Below are positions 7,078-13,692 of a stretch of DNA of 14,216 nucleotides, piece by piece. This DNA is from Gemmatimonadaceae bacterium (GTDB lineage: Bacteria > Gemmatimonadota > Gemmatimonadetes > Gemmatimonadales > Gemmatimonadaceae), in contig JADGQU010000025.1 in the NCBI GenBank assembly GCA_017881545.1, positions 1 to 14,216 on the forward strand, read 5' to 3'. Each line of letters begins with the position of its first letter. Position 1 is the first letter of the stretch. The notes beneath the pieces were generated by a model that did no database searches, was not told the origin of the DNA, and saw nothing but the letters and a program-made list of their open reading frames with translations. A program made the position numbers and the translations under genes.

Positions 7078-7292
7078 TTCACGATCTCGAAGCTGTCCAT
7101 CTCATCGAGATAAATCGTGATCTCGTCACCGGTGGTGGGATGCATGGCTTCGACTGCTTCGCGGCCCTTGATCATGCGCAATCTGGTAGGGACGACCACG
7201 TACTCGGTTCCGCGCCGGTAGGCCGAGATCCGCGTTCCACCGGTGATGGCGCTCTCGAGAAGGTCGTACTGTTTGTGAGTCCACTGCGCCAC
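7074..7292 (-). CDS. Small conserved-looking protein, 72 aa, coupled to the RNase H gene
   Basis: Unknown function. The 72-aa product is soluble and mixed alpha/beta: WTHKQYDLLESAI (helix), then TRISAYRRGTEYVVVPTRLRMI, GREAVEAMHPTTGDEITIYLDEMDSFEIV (beta-rich and acidic at the end). It reads like a small beta-barrel or adaptor. The start is GTG 7292: AAGGAG lies 7 nt upstream and overlaps the stop of the M20 gene. Its TGA overlaps the ATG of the RNase H gene (ATGA), so the two are probably made in fixed ratio and may act together; that is inference. Confidence 0.82.
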   Translation of the reverse strand: MAQWTHKQYDLLESAITGGTRISAYRRGTEYVVVPTRLRMIKGREAVEAMHPTTGDEITIYLDEMDSFEIVK

Positions 7293-7299
7293 TCAACAG

Positions 7300-7305
7300 C
7301 TCCTT
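7300..7305 (-). promoter_or_regulatory. Ribosome-binding site overlapping the M20 stop codon
   Basis: AAGGAG on the minus strand shares two bases with the TAA stop (7304-7306) of the M20 gene and sits 7 nt before GTG 7292. It decides the non-ATG start of the 72-aa gene and suggests termination-reinitiation coupling. Confidence 0.7.
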
Positions 7306-8470
7306 ATGATGTAGATGCGGTCTCGTCACACCATTCGCGGACGACGCGCGTCAGCACCCGGGTGGCAAGATCTATTTCCTCGATCGGCACGAACTCCTCG
7401 GCGGCGTGCGCCAGCGCGATATCGCCCGGCCCGAAGCAGATCGTCGGAATCCCTGCCTCGTTGAGAAGCGCCGCGTCGGTCCACGCCGAGAGGCCTTCGA
7501 TTTTCACTGGCAGCTCCTCGCGCTCGAGCGCGCGTCGAAGCCTGGTCACGATCGGAGAATCCACTGGCACATCACTCGGAAGTTGCGCCGTATTCAATGT
7601 AACGCGGGCGTCGAACTGGGGATGCTGCGAGCGCACGGTGGCGCACGCGTCTGTGATCTCCTCGAGGACCCTCTCGACTGATTCGCCGGGAAGCGTGCGT
7701 CTCTCGATGGCGAGATTGCATGCCTCAGGATAAGTGGACATTCCGACTCCGCCCTGGATTTTCGAGGCGTGCAGCGAACCCCGGCCGAGCAATCGATGGC
7801 GCAGGCCCGACTCGCGTGTGCGCTCCAGCTTTTCCAGCTCGGCCAGAAGCAGACCAGCGTGGGTGATCGCATCGATTCCGATGTCGTAGCGGCTGCCGTG
7901 CGCCGCTCTTCCGGTGATGGCGACGTCCAGCCACACGAAGCCACGATGAGCAGGGCAGATCGCGAGCCGCGTGGGCTCCGTGATGATTGCGGCGTCGGCG
8001 CGGATACCGTCGGCGAGCAGCGCGCGCATGCCTAGGCTTTCATACTCCTCGTCGACGACGGCGGCGACGAGAATCTGTCGGGCGGAATTGGCGTCGGTGC
8101 CTCTCACTGCCGCGGCGCACATCGCCGCGACGCCGCCCTTCATGTCGGCGGAGCCGCGACTATAGATACGATTGCCGCGGACTTCGGCGCTGAAAGGCTC
8201 GTGGACCATGCCCTCTACCCCGACGACATCTAGATGTCCGTTGAGCATGAGAGCCGGCGAGTCGCGCGGTCCCAGCCGAGCGACGACGTTGGGCCGTCCG
8301 GGAACGCTCTCCATTAATTGGACGGAGAAACCCCAGTCATCGAGCACCGATGCCAGGGTCCGAGCGCAATCACCCTCGCCCGGAGAGTCCGGAGCGAGGG
8401 TGGGATTTCTGGAATCGATTTGTATCAGTGCCCGGGCGAGCGCGACCGCATCGCCGCGCGAGATGGGCAC
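7304..8470 (-). CDS. M20-family deacylase/peptidase (ArgE/DapE-like)
   Basis: Zinc-dependent amidohydrolase of the acetylornithine deacetylase / succinyl-diaminopimelate desuccinylase superfamily; substrates are N-acyl amino acids or small peptides. The 388-aa protein has the full metal site: His79-x-Asp81 in NGHLDVV, Asp109 in GSADMKGG, the Glu141-Glu142 pair in VDEEY, Glu165 in ITEPT, and His355 near the C-terminus in ALAHAAEE. The dimerisation domain contributes His191 in AAHGSRYDIGIDAI. Length is normal. GTG 8470 is the start, with AAAGG six bases upstream, only 3 nt after the stop of the phasin-like gene. No arginine or lysine biosynthesis genes are nearby, so a specific ArgE or DapE name is not justified; salvage or detoxification of acylated amino acids is equally possible. 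Confidence 0.93.
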   Translation of the reverse strand: MPISRGDAVALARALIQIDSRNPTLAPDSPGEGDCARTLASVLDDWGFSVQLMESVPGRPNVVARLGPRDSPALMLNGHLDVVGVEGMVHEPFSAEVRGNRIYSRGSADMKGGVAAMCAAAVRGTDANSARQILVAAVVDEEYESLGMRALLADGIRADAAIITEPTRLAICPAHRGFVWLDVAITGRAAHGSRYDIGIDAITHAGLLLAELEKLERTRESGLRHRLLGRGSLHASKIQGGVGMSTYPEACNLAIERRTLPGESVERVLEEITDACATVRSQHPQFDARVTLNTAQLPSDVPVDSPIVTRLRRALEREELPVKIEGLSAWTDAALLNEAGIPTICFGPGDIALAHAAEEFVPIEEIDLATRVLTRVVREWCDETASTS

Positions 8471-8473
8471 TCT

Positions 8474-9211
8474 CTACCTTTTCTTCGCGGCCTTGCCTGA
8501 AGCTTTGGGCTTGGACTTGGCTGCTGATTTAACCACGTGCTTTTTGGCGGCGGGTTTCATCGTCGTCTTTTTCGCGGCCGGCTTCTTGGCGGCGGGGTGC
8601 TTGGCGACGTGCTTGACCGGGGCGGACACGTGTCGAACTGGGGCAGCATGAGAGGTATGCCCTGCATGCGAGGTGTGCCCTGCATGCGAGGTGTGCGAAG
8701 TATGGCCGGCATGAGAAGCATTAGACGTATGCACTGCATGGGACGTATGCGCGGCATGCGGTGCATGCGAGGACTCCACTTTCGGAGCCGCCGACTTTGT
8801 GGCCGCGTGCGCGGGCGGTGTGAACGGCTTTCTCTTCGCGTGTGAGGCTTCCACTTCGCGCATCAGCTTATCCGCTTCCTCCTGCGTCATCTGTCCGCGG
8901 CGAACCATGTACTGGAGCAGATCGCGCGCGCTCTCGAGTACCAGTCCGGTAAGTCCGGCGGCGGCGCCGACCACGTCCTTCATGGCCGCGGCCATCTTGC
9001 TACCCGCCTCCAGGCTGATCTCGTGCGCCTTTGCCGCCATCTCGGCGACGGTATCTTTTACATCAGCTCCGCGGTGACCCGGACTCCGCCTTGGCGGGAC
9101 CAGTGGCGCGCCGGGCGTGCCCGGAGTGCCGGGTGCGGCGGGTGGTGTGCCGAGGGCTGGGGCAGGTGCTGTTGGAGTAGCAACTGCGACTGTCTTTTCT
9201 TTATCGGGCAT
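8474..9211 (-). CDS. Phasin-like protein with histidine ladder and histone-H1-like tail
   Basis: A 245-aa low-complexity protein in four parts. (1) An Ala/Pro/Thr/Gly-rich N-terminus (11-45). (2) A helical domain (50-122), hydrophobic and amphipathic, ending DLLQYMVRRGQMTQEEADKL, which resembles polyhydroxyalkanoate granule-associated PhaF/phasin-like proteins. (3) A His/Thr/Ser/Ala stretch (149-190) with histidine at every third residue. (4) A basic tail (205-245) of AAKKP/AAKK repeats like histone H1 and PhaF, expected to bind DNA. By analogy with PhaF it could tie granules or another surface to the nucleoid. No PHA synthase is in the window, though thiolase and hydroxybutyryl-CoA dehydrogenase genes lie 3-7 kb away. 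ATG 9211 has CGGAG 7-8 nt upstream. First gene of the operon running to 5846. Confidence 0.8.
   Translation of the reverse strand: MPDKEKTVAVATPTAPAPALGTPPAAPGTPGTPGAPLVPPRRSPGHRGADVKDTVAEMAAKAHEISLEAGSKMAAAMKDVVGAAAGLTGLVLESARDLLQYMVRRGQMTQEEADKLMREVEASHAKRKPFTPPAHAATKSAAPKVESSHAPHAAHTSHAVHTSNASHAGHTSHTSHAGHTSHAGHTSHAAPVRHVSAPVKHVAKHPAAKKPAAKKTTMKPAAKKHVVKSAAKSKPKASGKAAKKR
8653..8775 (-). repeat. Tandem repeats encoding the His-Thr-Ser / His-Ala-Gly ladder
   Basis: An 18-bp unit (plus strand AGGTGTGCCCTGCATGCG) occurs at 8653-8670 (one mismatch) and 8671-8688, with diverged copies continuing to about 8775. The unit encodes Gly-His-Thr-Ser-His-Ala on the minus strand. Likely length-variable by slippage. 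Confidence 0.7.
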
Positions 9212-9270
9212 TTATGGGCTCCGGTCAGCGCAATGGGGTGGTGCTGACGGGGTGTGAAATCACAGAAGTG

Positions 9271-9284
9271 GGGGCGATTGCCCC
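9271..9284 (-). promoter_or_regulatory. Small hairpin in the leader of the phasin-like operon
   Basis: GGGGC-GATT-GCCCC (plus strand), a 5-bp all-GC stem with a four-base loop, lies between the predicted start site (about 9298) and ATG 9211. It could stabilise the mRNA or act in attenuation; no riboswitch architecture is recognisable. Confidence 0.35.
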
Positions 9285-9304
9285 AACTGGCGCGAACGGC
9301 GCTA

Positions 9305-9332
9305 AGTATATGATTTTTCGTCACTAAAACAA
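9305..9332 (-). promoter_or_regulatory. Promoter of the phasin-like / M20 / RNase H operon
   Basis: On the minus strand TTGTTT and TATACT (5 of 6 to the -10 consensus) are separated by 16 nt. Initiation would fall near 9298, giving a leader of about 87 nt to ATG 9211. The spacer is AT-rich against a GC-rich background. The -35 is weak (3 of 6). Confidence 0.5.
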
Positions 9333-9368
9333 GGTGGGGTAACGTATGTTCGCTACCGTCATAAATGC

Positions 9369-9393
9369 TGGTCTTTGGGCAGTTATAAGACCA
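9369..9393. promoter_or_regulatory. Inverted repeat in the divergent intergenic region, candidate operator
   Basis: TGGTCTT and AAGACCA are perfect 7-bp arms separated by 11 nt (18-bp centre-to-centre, about 1.7 helical turns). They lie 44 bp before the CoA-transferase ATG and upstream of the opposing promoter, a position suited to a dimeric regulator. A second 8-bp inverted pair, TATGTTCG (9345-9352) and CGAACATA (9421-9428), encloses it. No regulator gene is adjacent. Confidence 0.35.
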
Positions 9394-9437
9394 TTATCGC
9401 GCCATACAACCAACAGTAGTCGAACATAAGTGCCATA

Positions 9438-10523
9438 ATGAGGCTAAAAGTGCTCGACTTGAGCAGGGTGCTCGCCGGACCAGTTTGTTCGATGATGCTC
9501 GGAGATATGGGAGCAGACGTCATTAAAGTCGAGCGGCCGGGCGAAGGCGACGAGACCCGAGGGTGGGGGCCACCCTTCGATCCGGACGGCCAGAGCGCCT
9601 ATTTCCTGGCCATAAATCGGAACAAGAAAAGCATCGCCGCCGACCTCTCCCAGGCCCACGATCGGGCGGTCGTCCTGGATCTCATCAGTGGCGCCGACGT
9701 GGTTCTCGACAACTTTCTGTCCGGGTCGTTGGGACGGCTTGGGCTTGATCCCGCCGAACTCCTCGATAGGCATCCCGATCTCATCTGGTGCACGATTTCC
9801 GGCTTCGGACCCGACAGCGCGCGACCCGGCTACGACTTCGTGGTCCAGGCCGAATGTGGGTGGATGTCAATTACCGGGGAGCCCGATGGAGCTCCGACGA
9901 AAGTCGGGGTCGCTCTCGCCGACGTCATCGCCGGGAAAGATGCCGCGATTGCGATACTCGGCGTCGTCGCGGAGCGCGCCGGTGGTCGGCTCCCGAGCGA
10001 AAGGCGCCGCATCAACATCTCGCTGGCCGACAGCGCGCGCGCAGCGCTGGTGAACGTCGCGCAGAACGTCCTTGTCTCAGGCAGCGATGCAGAGCGGTGG
10101 GGAAACGCGCATCCCAACCTTGTTCCCTATCAGTTGTTCGAGGCGGCAGACAGGTCGTTCGTCATCGCGGTCGGAAGCGACGGCCAGTGGCGCGCGTGCG
10201 CCAACGCGCTTGGTCTTCACGACCTGGCCGAGGACGATGTTCTGCGGACAAATGCTGGCAGAGTGAAGGAGCGGGACCGCCTCGTGTCTGACGTGTCCCG
10301 CCGCGTGAAGGAGATGGGCGCGCAAAACTGGATCGATCGACTGCAGGCAGCGGGCGTGCCGTGCGGGCTTGTGCGCACAGTGGCCGAAGTTCTTCGAGAC
10401 GTGGACGCGGATGCTCGAACGGGCGTTCCTCCGAGCGTGCCGGGGAGCGTGAGGTTACCACCTCCGAAGCTCGATGAGCACGGACAGTCGATTCGAACTC
10501 TGGGGTGGCGGACGTTTCGGTGA
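9438..10523 (+). CDS. Class III CoA-transferase (CaiB/BaiF family)
   Basis: Transfers CoA between acyl groups by the family III mechanism in the cytosol. The 361-aa protein starts with the characteristic LKVLDLSRVLAGPVCSMMLGDMGADVIKVE segment. It continues with NRNKKSIAADL (60-70) and DNFLSGSLGRLGL (91-103), and has the catalytic aspartate, Asp133, in RPGYDFVVQAECG, followed by ALADVIAGKDAAIAILG. It is at the short end of the family (about 360-410 aa) but complete. Substrate cannot be read from sequence: the superfamily covers formyl-, carnitinyl-, succinyl- and alpha-methylacyl-CoA enzymes. ATG 9438 is the only start giving the normal N-terminus; it has no recognisable Shine-Dalgarno. Diverges from the phasin-like operon; the next gene starts 69 bp later on the same strand. 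Confidence 0.93.
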   Translation: MRLKVLDLSRVLAGPVCSMMLGDMGADVIKVERPGEGDETRGWGPPFDPDGQSAYFLAINRNKKSIAADLSQAHDRAVVLDLISGADVVLDNFLSGSLGRLGLDPAELLDRHPDLIWCTISGFGPDSARPGYDFVVQAECGWMSITGEPDGAPTKVGVALADVIAGKDAAIAILGVVAERAGGRLPSERRRINISLADSARAALVNVAQNVLVSGSDAERWGNAHPNLVPYQLFEAADRSFVIAVGSDGQWRACANALGLHDLAEDDVLRTNAGRVKERDRLVSDVSRRVKEMGAQNWIDRLQAAGVPCGLVRTVAEVLRDVDADARTGVPPSVPGSVRLPPPKLDEHGQSIRTLGWRTFR

Positions 10524-10592
10524 TTACAGATATTATCAGCCGCTTGTTTGTCGTTCCCGCCTCCGCTCGTTCGATCACCCTGAGGAGAAGTT

Positions 10593-11864
10593 ATGAAGCG
10601 TAACTGGTCGCTTTCTGCAGGTATTCTCGCGCTCGTCGTTCTCGCTGCTTGTAGCGATGACAGAACAACGGGTCCGGCCGGCCAGGACGCCTTCTCGAGT
10701 TACGTCGCGATCGGGACGAGCCTCAGCATGGGTGTCCAATCGGACGGTGTCGTCTACTTCAGCCAGCAGCACGACTGGACCAAGCTTCTTTCGCACCAGG
10801 CTTTTGCGCAGTTTACGCAGCCGCTCGTCGCGGCTCCCGGTTGCTTCTCGCCGCTGATTGCTCCGCTTCAGCTGAGCAGACGCCTGAGCGGGATCAGCGC
10901 CGCAGCGAACCAGACGACCAGCATTCCCGACACCGCATGCGTTGCGCTTGGCGCGACCACGCTTCCGACGAATGACGTCGCCATCGATGGCGCGAATACT
11001 TACGATGCTCTTTATGTCACACCTGAGACTGCATCGGTCGAAGGCGTGAAACGCCGCCGTCAGTATCGGCTCGTGCTTCCTGCGAGGACCACACAGGTCA
11101 CGGCGATGATGCAGCAGAAGCCGACACTCGTGTCGGTGGAGCTCGGAGCGAACGAGGTTCTTGGCGTCGCATCGGGGCTGCTCTTTCCGAAGGCGGCATA
11201 CAGGGGAGCGGCTTCAGCGGGCACGTTCGTCCCGAATGCGCTCTGGCAACCTGTCTATGATGCGCTCATCGACAGCGTCAAGAAGACCGGCGCAAAGGTG
11301 CTGCTCGTCGGACTTCCGAAGACAACCGGGTTCGTCTCGCTGCGCACCGGAGACGAGCTGTATGCCGATCGCGCCGCATTCCTGAATTTCGGCGTCATCA
11401 TCGCGGCGAATTGCCAGGCGAGCACGAACGCCATCTTCATTCCGATCAAGGTTCTGAACGCGGTTGGTGCGGCGCAGGCCACGGGGACCGCACAAACGAT
11501 TAGCTGTACTGACACGCCCGGAGCGCAGGACAACATTCTCACGCCAGCGGATATCGTGGTGGTAAATGGTGTGATCGACGGAATGAACAGCCACATTCAG
11601 GCGGTGGCCGCGGCCAACGGGTGGGCTTATCTCGACCTGACCACGTTGTGGGCGCAGTGGGTCACACGCAGAGGTGCGTTCAGCATCGTCAACATGCTCG
11701 GTTGCGTCAGGCCCTACGGGCAGTATGTGAGTCTCGACGGAGTGCACCCGAACGCAGACGGCTATCAGGCGATGGCGAACGGCGCGGCCGATGCGCTCAA
11801 CGCGACGTACAGTTTTGCGATTCCGGCGAATCCGCAGGCAGTGTTGACGACGACTTGCCCGTAG
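10593..11864 (+). CDS. SGNH/GDSL-hydrolase-like lipoprotein
   Basis: Predicted envelope-anchored esterase or lipase of the SGNH fold. The signal peptide ends in the good lipobox VLAAC (Cys20). Block I is IGTSLSMG with nucleophile Ser43, block III is ELGANEVLG with oxyanion Asn187, and block V is LDGVHPNADGY with Asp382 and His385. The protein is 423 aa, longer than minimal SGNH enzymes, with extra cysteines (84, 116, 274, 305, 371, 422) that could form disulfides after export. GAGGAG six bases before ATG 10593 is the strongest Shine-Dalgarno in the window. TATTAT at 10531-10536 may be a -10 of its own, without a clear -35. A strong hairpin follows 20 bp after the stop. Natural substrate unknown; lipid or polysaccharide ester hydrolysis is the family range. 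Confidence 0.9.
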   Translation: MKRNWSLSAGILALVVLAACSDDRTTGPAGQDAFSSYVAIGTSLSMGVQSDGVVYFSQQHDWTKLLSHQAFAQFTQPLVAAPGCFSPLIAPLQLSRRLSGISAAANQTTSIPDTACVALGATTLPTNDVAIDGANTYDALYVTPETASVEGVKRRRQYRLVLPARTTQVTAMMQQKPTLVSVELGANEVLGVASGLLFPKAAYRGAASAGTFVPNALWQPVYDALIDSVKKTGAKVLLVGLPKTTGFVSLRTGDELYADRAAFLNFGVIIAANCQASTNAIFIPIKVLNAVGAAQATGTAQTISCTDTPGAQDNILTPADIVVVNGVIDGMNSHIQAVAAANGWAYLDLTTLWAQWVTRRGAFSIVNMLGCVRPYGQYVSLDGVHPNADGYQAMANGAADALNATYSFAIPANPQAVLTTTCP

Positions 11865-11884
11865 TGTTGGGCTGGCACTGATTC

Positions 11885-11915
11885 AGAGGGCGAGGCCAAC
11901 AACCTCGCCCTCTTT
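11885..11915 (+). terminator. Intrinsic-terminator-like hairpin after the SGNH gene
   Basis: AGAGGGCGAGG and CCTCGCCCTCT form a perfect 11-bp, GC-rich stem around the 7-nt loop CCAACAA, followed by only a short T tract (TT then GCATC). It starts 20 bp after the SGNH stop and ends 5 bp before the methyltransferase ATG, so it may be a weak terminator, or it may modulate the downstream gene. Confidence 0.75.
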
Positions 11916-11920
11916 GCATC

Positions 11921-12961
11921 ATGCGGTACATCGGAAACAAAACCCGGCTTCTTCCTTTCATCCTCCGGGCCCTGAAAAAGGGCGGCATCGCGGTCGGGTC
12001 GGTGCACGACGCGTTCGCGGGAACGGCGAGTGTGAGTCGCGCGCTCAAGGCCCAGGGTTGGCGCGTCCACTCCAGCGATCTCCTCATGTCGTCGTACGTG
12101 TTCCAGCGCGCCTATGTCGTCGCCGACTCCGCGGACCCTTTGCTCAGTGAGATGGCGAAGGATCTCGCCGCCCTGGCGCCCCGCGAGAGTTTCATCAGCC
12201 GGAACTTCTCGCCGGCCCGTGGGGGCGATGGGGGCGAGGGGCAGGGAAGGATGTACTTCACGCCCGCGAACGCGGGGCGAATCGATGCAGCGCGTGAGGA
12301 GCTGGAGAGCTGGCGAAAGGCCGGCAAGGTTGGCGAGGACACCTACTATTTGCTGCTCGCGGCGATAATCGAAGGCGCGGACAGGGTCGCGAACACGGCA
12401 GGCGTGTATGCGTCGTACATGAAGCGTTGGCAGCCAAATGCCAGGCGGGCGTTCGAGATATCTCCAGAAGTCCCCGTCAAAGGATCCCAGCCCGCGCGAG
12501 CGCATCTCATGGATGCCATTGACGCGGCGAACACGATCGGCGAGGTGGACCTCCTTTACATCGATCCACCGTACAACTCGCGGCAATACGTTGCCTACTA
12601 TCACATCCCCGAGATCCTGGCGCGTGGCTGGGCGGAGGCTCTGCCGGCGATACGCGGCAAGGTGGGACTGCTGGCCGGTGAAGAGGGTCGCAGCCACTGG
12701 TCGCACGGCAGGCGGGTTCAGAAGCTGTTCTCGGCGCTCCTTTCAGCCACGACAGCGACACATGCGCTCGTCAGCTTCAATTCCGAAGGGCATCTGCCAC
12801 CTGGGGCCCTGCTGTCTCTGTTGACCAAGGCGTCCGCGGACGGAAAGGTGACCCATTTCAGCCAACGGTACCGGCGATACCGGGCCGACAGTGACCGGGT
12901 AGGCAGGCACTATCACCGCGACATCGCCCTCGAACATCTATATATGGTAAGGCTCCGCTAA
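11921..12961 (+). CDS. Orphan D12-class DNA adenine-N6 methyltransferase
   Basis: Transfers methyl from S-adenosylmethionine to adenine N6 in a specific DNA site. The 346-aa protein begins MRYIGNKTRLLPFI, the typical start of Dam/FokI-type enzymes. It has the SAM-binding motif I HDAFAGTASVS (29-39), the next acidic strand VHSSDL (49-54), and the catalytic motif IV DPPYNSRQY (215-223) followed by YYHIPE. The extended NSRQY...YH form is closer to FokI-like modification domains than to E. coli Dam, so GATC specificity should not be assumed. A glycine-rich loop (100-109, GGDGGEGQG) interrupts the target-recognition region. No restriction endonuclease is adjacent, so it looks solitary, used for epigenetic or repair marking or as an anti-restriction remnant. 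The ATG lies 5 bp after a hairpin with no Shine-Dalgarno. Confidence 0.92.
   Translation: MRYIGNKTRLLPFILRALKKGGIAVGSVHDAFAGTASVSRALKAQGWRVHSSDLLMSSYVFQRAYVVADSADPLLSEMAKDLAALAPRESFISRNFSPARGGDGGEGQGRMYFTPANAGRIDAAREELESWRKAGKVGEDTYYLLLAAIIEGADRVANTAGVYASYMKRWQPNARRAFEISPEVPVKGSQPARAHLMDAIDAANTIGEVDLLYIDPPYNSRQYVAYYHIPEILARGWAEALPAIRGKVGLLAGEEGRSHWSHGRRVQKLFSALLSATTATHALVSFNSEGHLPPGALLSLLTKASADGKVTHFSQRYRRYRADSDRVGRHYHRDIALEHLYMVRLR
12221..12246 (+). repeat. G-quadruplex-forming motif inside the methyltransferase gene
   Basis: Four G-runs (5, 5, 4 and 3 G) separated by loops of 4, 3 and 2 nt satisfy the canonical G3+N1-7 rule on the coding strand. The tandem 9-bp unit GGGGGCGAK encodes the Gly-Asp/Glu-Gly loop, and the tract is prone to slippage. 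Confidence 0.6.
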
Positions 12962-12981
12962 TCTTGGTTGCTTCCACGAAC

Positions 12982-13001
12982 CGTCGATCGTCAAATCGAC
13001 G
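12982..13001. promoter_or_regulatory. Inverted repeat between methyltransferase and sigma-factor genes
   Basis: CGTCGAT and ATCGACG, perfect 7-bp arms with a 6-nt spacer, lie 21 bp after the methyltransferase stop and 79 bp before the sigma ATG. There is no T tract, so it is more likely an operator or a processing/stability hairpin than an intrinsic terminator. Confidence 0.4.
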
Positions 13002-13080
13002 TAACGGTGATAAAGTGTTATCCCCCCGCCAGTTGGGTCTATATAGGGCTCGGCAAAGGGATTACATTAGGCATGTGAAG

Positions 13081-13692
13081 ATGACAGCCACACCGCTGCA
13101 AAATCAGGGTGCCCAAACATTGGGCGCTGGGGGCTCGACACCGGATGGTCTGGTGCCGGGGATTGATGCCGATCAGGAGATCATTGCCAAGGTCCTGGCG
13201 GGTTCCAAGGATTCGTTCGGGGTTCTGATAGCCCGGTATAGCGATCCCTTGTACCGACATGCACTTGGAATGACCGGAAGTCCCGATGTGGCGGAAGACA
13301 TACTCCAAGCGTCCTTTATTAAAGCATATCAGCATTTGGGCGAAGTTCGCGGCCGATTTGACGCTTGGGTGTTCCGAATCGTCGCTAATTCGTGCAAGGA
13401 TTGGCTGAAGAACATTCGGCGGACGCACGTGAGTTATGACGAGGACGATCAGCCCTCGACGTACTCGACGCCGGAAGAAGAGATGGATCGCAACGAGCTG
13501 CGGACGGACCTGCAGTTTGCTCTGGCCAGATTAGCTCCCTCGCTGCGTGAAGCGTTCGTGATGAAGCACGTAGAAGGGAGATCGTACGAAGAGATGGCGC
13601 TGTTACTGGAAACGACCGTTGGCGCTTTAAAGATGCGAGTGCATCGGGCGCGAGAGGCCCTCCAACAACTGCTTGAGGAGAAGTACGCATGA
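13081..13692 (+). CDS. ECF-type RNA polymerase sigma factor
   Basis: Directs RNA polymerase to a stress or envelope regulon. The 203-aa protein has an Ala/Gly-rich start (1-28), sigma region 2 (about 45-114: FGVLIARYSDPLYRHALGMT, AEDILQASFIKAY for core binding, WVFRIVANSCKDWLKN for -10 recognition), an acidic linker (119-138), and sigma region 4 (about 143-198: LAPSLREAFVMKHVEGRSYEEMA with the helix-turn-helix TTVGALKMRVHRAREAL). This is RpoE-like ECF architecture. ATG 13081 is preferred; an in-frame TTG at 12964 would add a 39-residue basic extension atypical of the family, and GTG 13075 is a near alternative. No strong Shine-Dalgarno is visible. Its stop overlaps the next ATG (ATGATG), marking a sigma/anti-sigma pair. 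Self-regulation is likely, but I cannot identify the ECF promoter. Confidence 0.93.
   Translation: MTATPLQNQGAQTLGAGGSTPDGLVPGIDADQEIIAKVLAGSKDSFGVLIARYSDPLYRHALGMTGSPDVAEDILQASFIKAYQHLGEVRGRFDAWVFRIVANSCKDWLKNIRRTHVSYDEDDQPSTYSTPEEEMDRNELRTDLQFALARLAPSLREAFVMKHVEGRSYEEMALLLETTVGALKMRVHRAREALQQLLEEKYA

Noticed and set aside
8537..8845. Plus-strand ORF with Met-Arg-Cys repeats
   Set aside because: It is the mirror of the His-ladder tandem repeat on the minus strand; periodic appearance is inherited from the real gene.
11765..12706. Minus-strand ORF of 313 codons
   Set aside because: Antisense to the methyltransferase, which has motifs I and IV intact; no domain seen in the antisense product.
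11921..12961. Restriction-modification system
   Set aside because: Neighbours are an SGNH lipoprotein and a sigma factor; no endonuclease or specificity subunit is present in the window.
12964..13080. TTG-initiated 39-residue extension of the sigma factor
   Set aside because: Basic, non-family-like sequence crossing an inverted repeat, no ribosome-binding site; ATG 13081 gives a normal ECF length.
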